Shown here: one piece after another, positions 43,496 to 54,751 of the stretch
Numbering within the stretch: the first letter of the stretch is position 1
How the letters are laid out: each line of letters starts with the position of its first letter
Assembly: GCA_019925095.2 (NCBI GenBank)
Contig: CM034401.1
Coordinates: forward strand, 15,970,338-16,034,337
Length of the DNA stretch: 64,000 nucleotides
Origin: Dendrolimus kikuchii
Taxonomy: Eukaryota > Arthropoda > Insecta > Lepidoptera > Lasiocampidae
Reading direction: 5' to 3'
Program-made: the position numbers and the translations under genes
The notes under the pieces: generated by a model
Told to the model about the DNA's origin: nothing
The model's database searches: none
What the model saw: only the letters and a program-made list of their open reading frames with translations

Positions 43496-44052
43496 ATATT
43501 GTTACGAGTTGCAGGACGAGTCCTAATTATTTCCTAAATAATTCCAACGGTATTTTTAATTCTCGAATTAAAAATACCGTTGGAATTATTATAGAATTTA
43601 TTAGGACTATACAAACACGTATAACACAGTTACAAATATAACTGAACACAATCAGTTCAAACGTAATGCGCGATTCAATAACACGCCCAAAGTCCGTCAC
43701 TATATAGGTTATCGAATGTACACAAGTCTCACCTTGATCGTGGTTCTCGCTAGACTGCCAATCTCTCCATTGGGTCATTGCTTTATAATGCACCGATGCA
43801 ATATGTCTACCTGGCAAGCTTCAACGCAATTTCCCAGAAAACGTAATCTGCACACCTGCGTAATTATGCCTACGAACGGCCATATACGAGTACAATACAC
43901 AATGGACTGTTTTTCTAATTACAACTTTTAAACACAAAGTAAACAAAAGAAGACAGTCATAAATAGTTTCAATGTTATTAGCTCAAACGCCGCGGCAGGT
44001 AATAAATGTGCTTTGTCTACAGGTATGCAGTTGGCCCAAATTGTAACAATAT
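43496..44052. mobile_element. Solo LTR 1 with ATAT target duplication
   Basis: The LTR 43500-44048 (549 bp) begins TGTTACGAG and ends TTGTAACA, and is flanked by ATAT at 43496-43499 and 44049-44052. It shares blocks with 45801-46257: GTTGGAATTA, ACACGTATAACACAG, AAAGTCCGTCACTA, GGTTCTCGCTAGACTG. The TG..CA ends and short duplication indicate an LTR retrotransposon. No internal coding region lies next to it. Confidence 0.75.
43537..43590. repeat. Perfect 26-bp inverted repeat inside solo LTR 1
   Basis: The left arm 43537-43562 and right arm 43565-43590 are exact complements with a 2-base spacer. The second LTR has only the right-hand version (around 45820-45845), so this is an inverted duplication private to this copy. 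Confidence 0.85.
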
Positions 44053-44424
44053 TTTTCAGGCAACCTAACTGAAAGGAAATTCTTAGCTAGTCTGGTGATG
44101 TAGAATTGTGCAGAAAGTTTAATACCATAAGGTATAAAGGTATATGATCTAGGTTAAATACTTAACACTTAAATATTGATAAACCTCGATTTCAGATCGT
44201 TGTTGAGGGGCAGGTTTTCAGGCATTTCTACGTTGGATAACACGGCTGACACATTGCCCCAAGTAGAAGCCAGCCTTAAAAGAGCATTACTATCTATAAT
44301 ATTATAAAATTTTAAATATGCCGTGTCTGTACATTGAAGCTATTTAAAAAAAAAACAACTGGAATAGACTATATGAACTATGGAGAACACGATGTATTTT
44401 TTTTAGATTAATTGTCTGTTTATC

Positions 44425-44600
44425 TGTTTGTCAGTTTGTTAGGGATTCACGTTAAAACTACTGGGCCGATTTCGATGCGGTTTTCGCTAATCGACAGAAT
44501 TTTTTTAGACTTAAAAGCTGCGCTTCATTTTATCCCGTGAATCCCGCGGGAATTTGCCAAAGAGCGGTTTCTAATTGCTCGAGTGCATAAAAATTAGCTT
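44425..44600 (+). repeat. Interspersed repeat K, copy 2
   Basis: TTAGGGATTCACGTTAAAAC, TGGGCCGATTTCGATGCGG, TTTTCGCTAATCGACAGA, GTGAATCCCGCGGGAA; parallel to 3945-4125. Confidence 0.6.
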
Positions 44601-44689
44601 ATTCTGACACCGTTTTTACTAAAACAATACGTACACTCATTCTTAAATGCATCCGTACTTTGTGACCCGGGAATTATATCCTAGTTATA

Positions 44690-45434
44690 GAATAAAATAT
44701 TCTATTTCATACAAATAACAAAATAAATTTGTAGGTATAATTTTTATAACTATATTAATTAGATAGTCTTATTGATGAGAACTACTTCTACCAAATAACT
44801 ATTGAAAAAACAGAAACATGTTAAGTGGTAGGTATGCAAAGGAATACATAATTCAGTAATTAAATGGTTTAAAAAATAAAAAAATATAAAAGAAACATAA
44901 TATTTTATAATATGAAATAATATTACATAATAATACAGAATTATATAACACATTTAATATTATTTATACACATTGAGATATGAAAAAATAATTCAATTTA
45001 TTAAACATTTTTAAATTCCATTATTTTATTTTGAACTTGAGTTTTCCGCGTTCTTTCGTCTCTTATCTCTCTCCGATCTCTTAAATACAGATAGATTACA
45101 TAATTTTATGAGTATCATATTATTATATAAAACACCGTTAAATGAAAATAAATACATTTTCTGTTTTAGTGAATGAATTACTCAAAATAAAAAGTATTTT
45201 TGAGTCGCCTAGATAATTATAAATTTCTTTTAAAAATTTAACTAAGTATTTAAAAATGGTCAAGCGTGTGGCGGTTAACACAGATCGAAAGCCTGGTGAT
45301 TAATGTCGACTATTTTTACATTAAAATATAGCTACGGCTACAAAACCCTAAGAGAAGTGTGGAACCTCTCAGTTCGGCACTCTCGTACCCTTAATTTAAA
45401 AAATATTCAACACAATTTGTCCTTGCCTTTTATT
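44690..45434. other. Intergenic, no feature identified
   Basis: Strongly AT-rich; no coding signal. Confidence 0.4.
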
Positions 45435-45437
45435 TTT

Positions 45438-45652
45438 ATTGCATTTGTAACACCAAAGGTGCTACCAATGTGCTGCCGCTCTCTAAAGGGAGACTGGAAC
45501 CTGGCCACTAAGGTTGTTACTCTAGACCAGGGATAGTAGCTATCCAGAGGGGCAAATACCCTACCACCTGGCTGTGGGTTGTTTTGTCGCCTCTTACGAC
45601 AGGCCACCCGGCCGCAGGAAATTGTATTCTTTCTCCGTTCCTACACGAATAA
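45438..45652 (+). repeat. Interspersed repeat A, copy 4 (5' truncated)
   Basis: It starts within the element at CACCAAAGGTGCTACCAATG and has a complete 3' part (CCACCTGGCTGTGGGTTGTT; end CCGTTCCTACACGAATAA). Confidence 0.7.
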
Positions 45653-45796
45653 TGTACCTACTTTTGACTTTACTTTTGATTTTTACCAGCTTGCATTTAT
45701 TCAGAATTTTCCAATTCAAAGTTTTAAAAGTTAGACAGGGTAATACTTTTTATGACTGGAAGCGCATATCACCTAACGTAATTGATCATATATAAT

Positions 45797-46261
45797 ATAT
45801 TGTTACGAGTGCGGAACTCTAATTAAAAATGCCGTTGGAATTACTATAGAATTTATTAAAACTATACAAACACGTATAACACAGGTACTGATATAACCGG
45901 ACGCAATAAGTCCAAATATAATGCACAATTCAATAACACGCGCAAAGTCCGTCACTAAATGTACACACGTCTTGCCTCGCTTGTGTTATCGCTTTGACTG
46001 AGGTTCTCGCTAGACTGACTGCTCTCCCCATCCTGCCGTCGTTTTATACTTCACAAATATAAGTGTGCCCGCCCGTATCGTCGACTTAATTTCCTAAAAA
46101 TCGTAATCCGCACACCTGGCTAATTATCCCTGCAATCGGCGATAAACGAGTACAATAGGACCATGGACGGTATGGCAATAAATAAGTAATCAAAAGAAGT
46201 CCAAATGCGGGAAGGTAATAAACTGCAGGTGTGAATCAGTCTTTGTTGGTCGTAACAATAT
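45797..46261. mobile_element. Solo LTR 2 with ATAT target duplication
   Basis: The LTR 45801-46257 (457 bp) begins TGTTACGAGTGC and ends GTCGTAACA, and is flanked by ATAT at 45797-45800 and 46258-46261. The same family as 43500-44048; the shared first bases TGTTACGA and their complement at the end form a short terminal inverted repeat. Confidence 0.75.
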
Positions 46262-46504
46262 CATAACAATTTTTCATGACGTAACAATATCCTACGCGTT
46301 TCATTATACTGATTCTTTCATCCCTTAGCTCAATAACATGTCTTATGTACCTATAGGTGACCACCTCCAATTTTTAGATCTTTCGCAATTTCACTATACC
46401 TTTTTATAGCATGGAAAAATATCGATATCGAAATCAATATTTTCTTTATTTAAAATTAAATATCTACTAATAAAATTAAAAAATACAATGCAAAAAAACT
46501 TAAC

Positions 46505-46800
46505 TTGTTTGTATTGTATTCTACTCATAGTCCCTCAAGACTATCAGTAGAATACTGAGCCCAGATCACCGTCTTCTATGGGTAAGGTGCCCAGAAGACT
46601 GGCTACGTTTCCTCGCTGGATCGCCATACTGATCCGTTGGCCGAGGTAAGCACCAGCCCTCTGATCACCCGAAGTGTCAATGAGTCGTTTCGATAAATTT
46701 TGGTAGAGGCTCATGGCCTCAGGACCCCACGGTCCAAGCATCTCGACAGCAAACGGCACAAACATATAACTCTCACAGAGGGTTCTCATATTCTCTTACT
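46505..46800 (-). mobile_element. LINE C-terminal domain fragment (family F), copy 5 (best preserved)
   Basis: The minus-strand frame: ESYMFVPFAVEMLGPWGPEA, SLYQNLSKRLIDTSGDQRAG, QRGNVASLLGTLP, IEDGDLGSVFY then the stop. It serves as reference for the family. The 5' truncation is near 46800. Confidence 0.78.
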
Positions 46801-47280
46801 TACTGAACCCTAAAAATATTATTACCACAACAAAACAATCACAACATTAACAATCATGTTATCACAATTGTATGAGTAAAAAATCAGATGGTCTTAACAG
46901 TAGTTCGTGTACGTAGTCCATTTACGAACGAAAATATTTGCAATGTTTTCACAGATCATTTTTATATTTCATAAGCTATTATGTTACTAATTGTGAAACC
47001 ATGAGAATTGTCTGTAAACCTATCAAACAATTCCATAAGAAAAATTTTATTTGTTTAAATAAAAAGCCGTTATACCTATATTTTATGGTTCGTAAGAGTT
47101 TAATTCTTGTTTCAAATTCGTTGCTGTGACTAAAGTTTACGGTTTATTTTGAAATCAAGTAGTTTTTTACTATCTTTATTTCATTCAAGATAATAATTGC
47201 ACTAACGTGGATTCGAATTTTGACCCAAGTTATGCACCGCATGGGCGCAGATAGTAGAAACATTGTTAAGATATACTTAT
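46801..47280. other. Intergenic, no feature identified
   Basis: AT-rich; nothing recognised. Confidence 0.4.
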
Positions 47281-47281
47281 T

Positions 47282-47595
47282 TTTTTTTTATTGCAGGCGT
47301 TCAGCAGACAGGCAGACGGCCCACTTGATAGAAAGCGGTTACCATCGCCTATGGACATTTGCAACACCAAGGGTGCTACAAATGCGCTGCTGCTCTCTTA
47401 AGGGAGACTGGAACCTGGTCACTAATGCCGGAACACAACTCAAGGTTGTTATGGCGACATACTTTAGACCAGGGGTGGTAGCCATCAAGTCGGGCAAATG
47501 CCCTACCATCTGGCTGTGGGTTGTTTGGTCGCCTCTTACGACAGGCCGCCCGGCCGCAGGAAGTTGTATTCTTTCTCCGTTCCTGCACGGATACT
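47282..47595 (+). repeat. Interspersed repeat A, copy 5 (complete)
   Basis: Same order as 39005-39320, including the leading T tract, ATTGCAGGCGTTCAGCAGAC and the terminal CCGTTCCTGCACGGATA. Confidence 0.75.
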
Positions 47596-47849
47596 TAACT
47601 TATCTAGGAGAAGTATCATAAATACACCACTGAATTTAGGAGGCTGGAGCCCAATAATCATCATTCTAGTATTGAATCCTGGTTATATTAGGTCCGTGTT
47701 CGTTTACATACCTTTTCTTTTCTATTAAATACTTTCTTTTACATACTTTATTGCGATGAGATCAATAATATCTTCAATATACGGATATCATCATTTACGA
47801 TGATATGATTACGATGTGCATCCTACCCATCACGACATAAAATGCCGAG

Positions 47850-48245
47850 ACATGATCATTTACAGTGGGACTGGTCCACAGATTTAAAGTAGCTCAACGA
47901 CCTATGGAGCGAGCTATGTTAGGTGTTATTCTTATGGATAAAATCAGAAATGAGGACATCGGTAACAGAACCAAGGTAACTGACATAGTTCGCAAAATTA
48001 ACAAGTTGAAGTGTCAGTGGGCCGGTCACGTCTGCTGCAGGACCGGCAGCAGATGAAGCAAATGAGTCCTGGAGTGGAGGCTACATCTCGGCAAACGTAG
48101 CATAGGACGTCCGCCAGCCCGGTGGACTGACGGCCTGCGCAAGGTCACCGGCAGGGATTGATTCAGGAAGACGGGAGACCGGGATATGTGACGCGTACTT
48201 GGGGTGGCCTCCATCGAGCAGTGGACAGAGATTGGCTGAAGAAAA
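47850..48245 (+). mobile_element. RTE-like LINE C-terminal fragment ('GRP..DWPK' family), copy 3
   Basis: The frame at 47865-48056 reads AQRPMERAMLGVILMDKIRN, TKVTDIVRKINKLKCQWAGH; after a shift it continues with GRPPARWTD-like and ends IDWLKK-like. This is the C-terminus of an RTE-like endonuclease/reverse transcriptase (ERAMLGV and KWQWAGH are its usual marks). One or more shifts inactivate it. Confidence 0.75.
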
Positions 48246-48339
48246 AAATCATTTAGGACTTCAAAAGCCAGTATTATTTAGGCACTATACCGTCATATTT
48301 CTTCGAGATAACCCGTGATTTCAGAAAAGTTTTTTTGTT

Positions 48340-48430
48340 GTTTGTAGCAGGAAAACAAACACTTGACGGAAAGCGTTTACCGTCATATAAGGACATTTAC
48401 AATACCAGGGCGCGATACCAGCCTCTAAAA
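48340..48430 (+). repeat. Interspersed repeat A, diverged 5' fragment
   Basis: TTTGTAGCAGGAAAACAAAC, CTTGACGGAAAGCGTTTACC, GTCATATAAGGACATTTACA follow the order of the first third of repeat A. It is followed by a purine-rich stretch (48430-48545). Confidence 0.45.
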
Positions 48431-48833
48431 TGAAATAGCACCAATCAGATAAGGGGAGCATGAGATAGTAGAGATGGGATAAAAGGGCTGGAATAAGGGA
48501 AATGAGATGCGGAATGGGATAGGGAGGAGGAGATATTGGGCCACCGGAATTTTAATAAAATAAATACATGATGGTGTAAAATTGTATACGTGTATATTTA
48601 TGACTATGTATATATGTATGTATTTGTAAATTTATTTGTTGAATTAGTTTGAGTATTTATGTATCTATTGCCTTTTTCCTGCACCACCCACATCGCCTGA
48701 TTCAAATTTGTTTTTGATTTAGGTTGACTGGAAGAGATCTCTTTGAGCGATAAGGCCGCCTATTGTATTGCCTAGAAAAATATTGTAAATCTGGTCTGTT
48801 TTTGTAATTGAATATTTTGGTGTGTAATAAAGT

Positions 48834-48835
<2 letters not shown>

Positions 48836-48910
<75 letters not shown>
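48836..48910. repeat. (CT)n microsatellite, about 37 units
   Basis: An uninterrupted TC/CT run of 75 bases. The Arg-Glu frame on the minus strand is a product of the repeat, not a gene. Confidence 0.97.
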
Positions 48911-48911
<1 letters not shown>

Positions 48912-49149
48912 AAATTAGAAAAACCTGACCTAGGTTCCAGCAAAGGACCTAAATGTAGCTTTTATTTCCCACATAACTGACAGGTTATTTTTTTATTCAG
49001 CTTTTTCTCTTTTTTCTCATCTTTTTATTTTTAAAATGCTTGTCTATTTATTTATACTATTTCTTGATACATCTTATTTTCTATCTATATATTTGTCTAT
49101 ATCTACACGCCTTCTATGGCTATCCTATGACTACTTAGTTTTACTACCT

Positions 49150-49500
49150 ATAAATTAACGCTAGCGGCTGTGTATACTCATCATACGCCTGCAGCGTTGT
49201 CATTGGACCGGTTCTTATTAACTGCCTTTGTTACTATTTTCTTCGCGAAACTAACGAAGTCCTCTCGCAGCCGTATAACTGACAGGTTACCAGCATTGGC
49301 GACTATCTCAATATTTATCTGAATGTCACGAACATAAAGACTGCCGCGAATGAGTGAGTTGATGACTTGCAGCTCGCGTGAGTCTGCATAATATATATCT
49401 CCGTGACAAGCACCAGCCACATTAGCACAGAAACCTTGAACCTTGTCTTGAAAAGTGCTAATTCTATGTATTTTTTTACACACATATGATGCTTAACGGA
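49150..49500 (-). other. Unrecognised coding-like block
   Basis: A 100-codon minus frame (49181-49483) has mixed, protein-like composition (for example VRDIQINIEIVANAG, IRLREDFVSFAKK). No introns, no relatives in the window, no domain I recognise. Probably a fragment of a transposon protein; a host relic cannot be excluded. Confidence 0.3.
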
Positions 49501-49724
49501 GGATGGAGACTTTCTCTCGTTTCGGCAGCCGCGTTGGACTCATTTCGACTGTACTTAGTTAGTCCGTCACGCTTGGTACCATTGCATTTGATTCGACGCG
49601 ATATGTGTAATCTAACACTTTCGCGTTAAATGATAATTTGATAATATGAGATTATAACCGAAGCATAATTTTTATGCAAAAACTAACGAAGCGTACTATT
49701 TCATCATTGCCTCAGCCAGAAACG

Positions 49725-49870
49725 ATTGAAGAAGCCATGTTAGCTTAACGGGTGACGCTGTCCACTTAGTAACTTGCGTTTCAAAGGTGATGTGGTTTCA
49801 AACGCTGACTGGGAAGCATATTCTATTTAGACAGTTTTCTGACCAAATATGCATTTTGTTATTTTTACCC
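49725..49870 (+). mobile_element. tRNA-derived SINE family H, copy 2 (diverged)
   Basis: CCATGTTAGCTTAACGGGTG and TGGTTTCAAACGCTGACTGG at tRNA-like spacing, then ACAGTTTTCTGACC, as in 24020-24180. Confidence 0.45.
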
Positions 49871-50019
49871 TGTACTGGTAGCAAAATAACGTGATGAAAT
49901 CTGCACATCGAAATAAACTATGTGCCGTCTACCAATCTATATTAGATAATCCTGCTGGATGTCCTGTTTCCCTCAAAAAATTAAAGAGACACCAGTCCAA
50001 CATTGGGACTTTATGGACG

Positions 50020-50257
50020 TTACATACATACACATACATACATAACTTCACGCCAGTTCCCTTGCGGGGTAGGCACGAACAACAGAGTGCCATTTAGGCT
50101 TATTCTTACACACCTCACTTGCCTCTTTGACATTCATAACTCTTGTCATGCAAGCTCGTCTGTTCTTAAGGCTCCTGACATCACCTTCTGCTAGTACACG
50201 ATCAATTTGATCATGGAAGGTGTGTCGTGGCCTTCCACGACTTCTGCATCCATCCAC
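50020..50257 (-). mobile_element. (ATGT)n-tailed LINE 3' end, copy 5
   Basis: The minus frame of 69 codons: MDGCRSRGRPRHTFHDQI, RVLAEGDVRSLKNRR, KEASEVCKNKPKW, YPARELA-stop, followed by the CATA-repeat tail in window orientation. Nearly identical to 55640-55930. Confidence 0.8.
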
Positions 50258-50939
50258 TATGGACGTTATCTATACTTAATATTATATACTTTTATACAAA
50301 CTCATTTTGAAAACTTGTCTTGCGCAACACTAACACTGACCTTCAAACCATCTTCAGGTGACAGAATAATAAGCATAATCTGTGACTAAGATTTGGAAAG
50401 ACAATTTTTATTTTTAAATTTATTTCCATCGAAATTCCCAAGCATTGACCAGGAGTTCATTAATCCACCAACAAATCCAAAGGTCATTCCCCGATTCTGT
50501 CACACACAATAGTCATTGGCCTTCGGTCTCGTCGCGCTATCTGACCCTTTTGTTTCAAAGCAAGTCTGCGTCCAAAAACACGTCAACGGCATCTGTCATA
50601 TGTTACACCCACACATCCGGCAGGACAGGTCATTCAATTTGGGATTTTTATGTAATTTTTAATTGTTTCCATTTTTTTTTATGCGTATTACGTGAGAAAA
50701 ATTAGTTATAATGCGAAATCTATCTTTACGCTCACTCAGTGTTTAATTATGTCGGCGAAAATTTAATAGTGATAATTTTATTCCTGTCTTTAGTCCAGTC
50801 TTCACTATTCTTTATGGGCTATCCGAAACAGCCACAGAAGGTTATGCAATACCAGATTTTATATGAAAACTTTGCGATTGGAAAACCAACCATCCGTCCG
50901 TCCGTTGCTAACGAAAGGCATAATAGAATTTGACGTAAA

Positions 50940-51170
50940 CTCATTATTATCCCGCATTCACGTAGCCCTGGCACAAGGCGCTGGACGGAACACCCAGGGG
51001 TTTTAGTGGATATCCCTAACTGGGGTGTGGCAATAGCGTGGCACCGGTTCTGACCGGGCACGCTAGTGCCACCCCCGATCTGGCGAATCCCACACACTCA
51101 CACAGGTCGCGAACAGGCTTCTGTGCCTGTCGCGGCTTAGTCCTCAAATGGATTTCCCCTGGCCAAAAAA
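50940..51170. repeat. GC-rich block of unknown class
   Basis: CCCTGGCACAAGGCGCTGG, GGCACCGGTTCTGACCGGGC, GCACGCTAGTGCCACCCC. It clearly differs in composition from its AT-rich surroundings, so it is probably an inserted element; no second copy in the window. Confidence 0.4.
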
Positions 51171-51640
51171 AAAAGACTCTATTATACAACAGATACTAAC
51201 AGAACTTTACCTTTCGATTATTATAATTAACGAAATTCTACTATTAGGATGCCAATTAAATGTAAATGTATCGAGTCATTTAACCTCGTTATTGCAGCAG
51301 AAAAATAATACGATAGTTGACAGTTAAATCAACTGAGGGATTATTTATCAACTTACAAAACGCTGAAGTTGTCTATATGTTGTACAAGCGTAAGTAAATA
51401 AGCTATATGATCTTTAACGAACCAAATTAATTGTGTAAATTATGAACTACTTATATAAGAACAGTGTATCTATCACCCACCGAATTATCCACGCATATTT
51501 TGTTTTCAGAGGTGCTAATTGGAGAAAATTGTAATTATATACTCATGGTATTTACAACATGGTATTTATAACAGATTGAGGTGTATTATCAAATCTCTAA
51601 CGTTTTTCAAACAAAAACAGTGGCTTAAACTGGAATAAAT
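51171..51640. other. Intergenic, no feature identified
   Basis: AT-rich; no readable gene. Confidence 0.4.
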
Positions 51641-51642
51641 TC

Positions 51643-51880
51643 TTCCAGGTGGTAGGGTATTTGCTCGACTGGGTGGCGACCACCCCTGGTCTAGAGTATG
51701 CCGCCATAACAACCTTGTGTTGTGTTTCGGCATTAGTGACCAGGTTCCAGTCTCCGTTAAGAGAGCAGCAGCACATTTGTAGTACCTTTGGTGTTGCACA
51801 TGTCCATAGTCGATGGTAACCGCTTTCTATCAAGTGGGCCGTCTGCCTGTCTGCTGAACTCCTGCAATAAATAAAAAATA
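51643..51880 (-). repeat. Interspersed repeat A, copy 6 (3' truncated)
   Basis: The complement of repeat A: starts at CCAGGTGGTAGGGTATTTGC, continues ACCAGGTTCCAGTCTCC and ends CTGCTGAACTCCTGCAATAA. The 3' terminal ~80 bases of the family are missing. Confidence 0.7.
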
Positions 51881-51984
51881 AATAAAAATTTGCTGGGATT
51901 ATTGCAAGTCAGAAAAAGTAACGTTTTAATTCCTGTTTAATTCCAATTACAATCCACGAACATGCTCCTATAGTCAGATGGACA

Positions 51985-52215
51985 GTACATCCGCCACGCT
52001 TGTCCAAGGCGGCTTGGTAGGTTTGACACACCGGTTATCTGGATGTGCAGGTTTCATCACGAGGTTTTCCTTCAACGTTGTTAGTGCGTGGTAATTGTAA
52101 CAATATGCACATTACGTCAGAAAACTGTGGTGCATGTGTTCTGACCAGGATTCGAACCCGAGCCCCTTGAGTCTGGGGCGCTTGCGCTAGCCATTACGAC
52201 GACGACTGAATCCAT
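51985..52215 (-). mobile_element. tRNA-derived SINE family H, copy 3 (best)
   Basis: On the minus strand, an A-box-like TGGCTAGCGCAAGCG and a clear B box GGGTTCGAATCC (52147-52160). The body has GACGTAATGTGCATATTGTT and CGTTGAAGGAAAACCTCG, and ends near CCAAGCCGCCTTGGACAAGC. Shared with 55165-55410. Confidence 0.75.
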
Positions 52216-52510
52216 TAATAATTTAATATTTCATAGTAATTTAATTCCACAGTTTTGCAAGTTAAAACATTGCCCGAATCAAAAGACATTTATGTAAAGA
52301 ATATTATATTTGCCATAATGTAGCTATAGATGCGTGTTCCTGTACTGCTTTAAAGTTAATTAATGTATTTCATTACAATTATATGAATTTACATCTAGTC
52401 TAACAGGAAATTTTAAGTAATGAACGCCTCGTTGCTTTAATGGCGCAAAAGCCTAGTTTACGTAAAAATGTTGTTTACATCTATATGGTAAAGTTAAACG
52501 GCTAAGAATG

Positions 52511-52740
52511 TCGGCTCCGGTGGTTGAGCGAGCTTTACCTTTACCGGACTAACTCACTGCACCATCCAGATTCCTGGAACGATAAATTTCGAAATCGAAT
52601 TTTCCGTTATTACTATGGTCTGGGTGTCTGGGATCAGCTCCAGAGTAGTCCGTATATATTACTCGTAACACAAGCGTAATTTGCTCTATTTGCAGTTATA
52701 CAATGTGTGTTTGTCTTCCGATAATTTATTTATTTATTTT
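52511..52740 (+). mobile_element. tRNA-derived SINE family I, copy 3
   Basis: It starts GTCGGCTCCGGTGGTTGAGC (A box), has a degraded B box (CAGATTCCTGG), then ATTACTATGGTCTGGGTGTC and TGGGATCAGCTCCAGAGTAG. The TTTATTTATTTATTTTA end is a simple A/T-type tail. Confidence 0.7.
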
Positions 52741-53139
52741 ATGTATTTAAGAATGTTAGGTATTTGAATTTTATTTCTCTTACAAAATTAATCAGAAATA
52801 TAGCTGCCCACGCTTTAGTTAAGCAATATGATGTGCCAACATCATCATTATAAGACAATGGGACACGGACGGTTAGCAAATGCTCACTGACATGCGCTAG
52901 TTACCTGAACGATACTAACAACACAGTGTTTCAGTGAAAACTGATGGCAACTAGATTATGTACTTAGTTTAAACGAGATTTTAATTTAGATTCTTTGCCT
53001 CTCTAAGCGTGAGTACTCCTTGTTGCACTGACAGTTGCATATCAGGGAGTGCTCCGATGAATTGTTTAAGTTGATGCCATAATTTCGATACCGCATATTA
53101 TCTGAATACTTAACACGGGTTCACTGTACGTACCCAAGC

Positions 53140-54120
53140 GAAGGATAATGTTCTGGCGGTATCGCTCGACGTAGTGAACGCCTTTAACAGCCTCGCTCAT
53201 AAGACGATCAGGACGGGGCTCCAGTTACATGGAGTTTTCCCGTACCTCACGAGGCTGTTGGTCGCATACCTTCAGGACAGATACATCCTTTAAGAGGGTG
53301 GCCACACTGGACACGTGATAGATAGGCATCGCGTTCCGTGTGAGGTTCCACAGGGGTCGGTCCTCGGACCAATTCTCTGGAACATTGGTTACGACTGGCT
53401 CCTTCGGGAACCAGTCATGCCCGGGATAGAGTTAATTTGCTTTGCGGACGACACCCTACTTACGGCACATGCCGCGTCGTACGCGGAATGTATTGGTATT
53501 GGGTGGAGCCCCGCGAAAACGGATGCTCTCATGTTCCATAGGCGTTTTCGGAATCCACCTGCGGACTTGTGCGTGACAGTCCTAGGGGTTTCCATTCTCG
53601 TTAAGCCCCAGATCCGGTATCTGGGGCTCGTTCCCGACGGGAAATAGCTGTTCAAAAGACATCTTGAACGAGCGACGACGACGACAACGACGAACAACGA
53701 TCATTGGTCGGCGGGTTCTTCCTTTTGTGAGGCAGTAATATCCCGGAAGGAAGTGGCTGCGAGAGAGAGAGGGAGAGAGCTGCGCATACGAATCCCGGAC
53801 GCCGTCGTTAGACTGGCTTTCGGAGACGTAGGTATGCGCAAAATCTCCTCCCATAATTCCATCGCAGGGGTCCGCTGCATTATAGGGATGCGGCGGGTCT
53901 AACCTCTGTTAGTGAAGTTGTTCACTCTGCTTCCTGGGGTGACCAAAGCTTGTTGTGCGTTTGGTCATGAGAGTAGCTCCGCTCATGATCTTATGACCTT
54001 CCACACAAACGCGCCTATGGGACACCGATTTAGGTTTAGCGGAATAGTTGGGAACGTCTTAACAGGGTCTTCGCACACGCTACGCGGCGCTTCTCGCCGC
54101 GGGTCGGTCCCGCCCCGCCC
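53140..54120 (+). mobile_element. R1/jockey-like LINE reverse transcriptase relic
   Basis: A frame from about 53140 contains three reverse transcriptase motifs in order: SLDVVNAFN (motif A with the first catalytic Asp), VPQGSVLGPILWN (motif B) and CFADDTL (motif C, the FADD box with both catalytic Asp). Between motifs A and B there is a TAA near 53289. After motif C some 30 residues usually present are missing, then GWSPAKTDALMF and IRYLGLVPDG follow, and a stop near 53646. The 3' part to 54120 is shifted. GC-rich compared with surroundings. Not functional. Confidence 0.75.
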
Positions 54121-54279
54121 CTACACTCAAGAGGGACTCAGTATGATACGAAACGTTCCATCTGTTCCCCTTGCGGTGCACGCTTACGAGCTGTTGATTG
54201 AACAAATAAACAGTAAACACCTGTATCTGCTACATACAAAAGATAGAAATATCTTATCGGTACCTATTTAAAGCATGCT

Positions 54280-54751
54280 CGGTGACCTAGTTTGATGTTT
54301 ATGGACTATAGTAACTACTTGCCAGGACCATCTGTTTATTTGTCTATTAGAAGACAATAAAATATTTAATAAATGTAACCACGCTGAGGTAAATCTCATT
54401 ATTAAGATATTGTAAACTAATGATAATAGGTGATAAAATATATTATAGCAATATCCTTTAGTTTAGTCAGGAATTAAATTATTGAACATTTATCAAAGTT
54501 TAAAGAAACGTATGAAAACAAGTGCAATGCAGAGAAAATACAAATATAATTATAAAATTATACAAATCTTTGAAATTATAGACTTCTTAAGATAGTCGTT
54601 AATTATAACTATTCTTACAATCTTGCTCAACATCAACTATCATAAGTAAAAATGTAACAAATTTCTAACTTCGAAGAAGTGCTACATTTAACAACCAATC
54701 TAAACTTTCTTAACTAACAATAAGATAACAAATTGACACTTGTCTTTCCAG
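54280..54751. other. Sequence before the Cad87A 5'UTR exon, no feature identified
   Basis: AT-rich, ending in the acceptor TTGTCTTTCCAG at 54751. Confidence 0.5.

Noticed and set aside
43527..43817. 96-codon minus frame
   Set aside because: It lies wholly inside solo LTR 1, across its private palindrome; LTRs are noncoding.
47220..47621. 133-codon protein on +
   Set aside because: The frame covers repeat A; the other copies of the repeat are broken in the same frame, so openness is accidental.
48719..48943. Arg-Glu repeat protein on the minus strand
   Set aside because: It is the translation of the (CT)n microsatellite; the flanks have no coding signal.
52140..52215. tRNA gene
   Set aside because: B box and A-box-like sequence are present, but the fold is not completed and the same unit with a long body recurs three times: a tRNA-derived SINE.
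53389..53854. Two long minus-strand frames
   Set aside because: Antisense shadows of the reverse transcriptase relic on +, which has the recognisable motifs.
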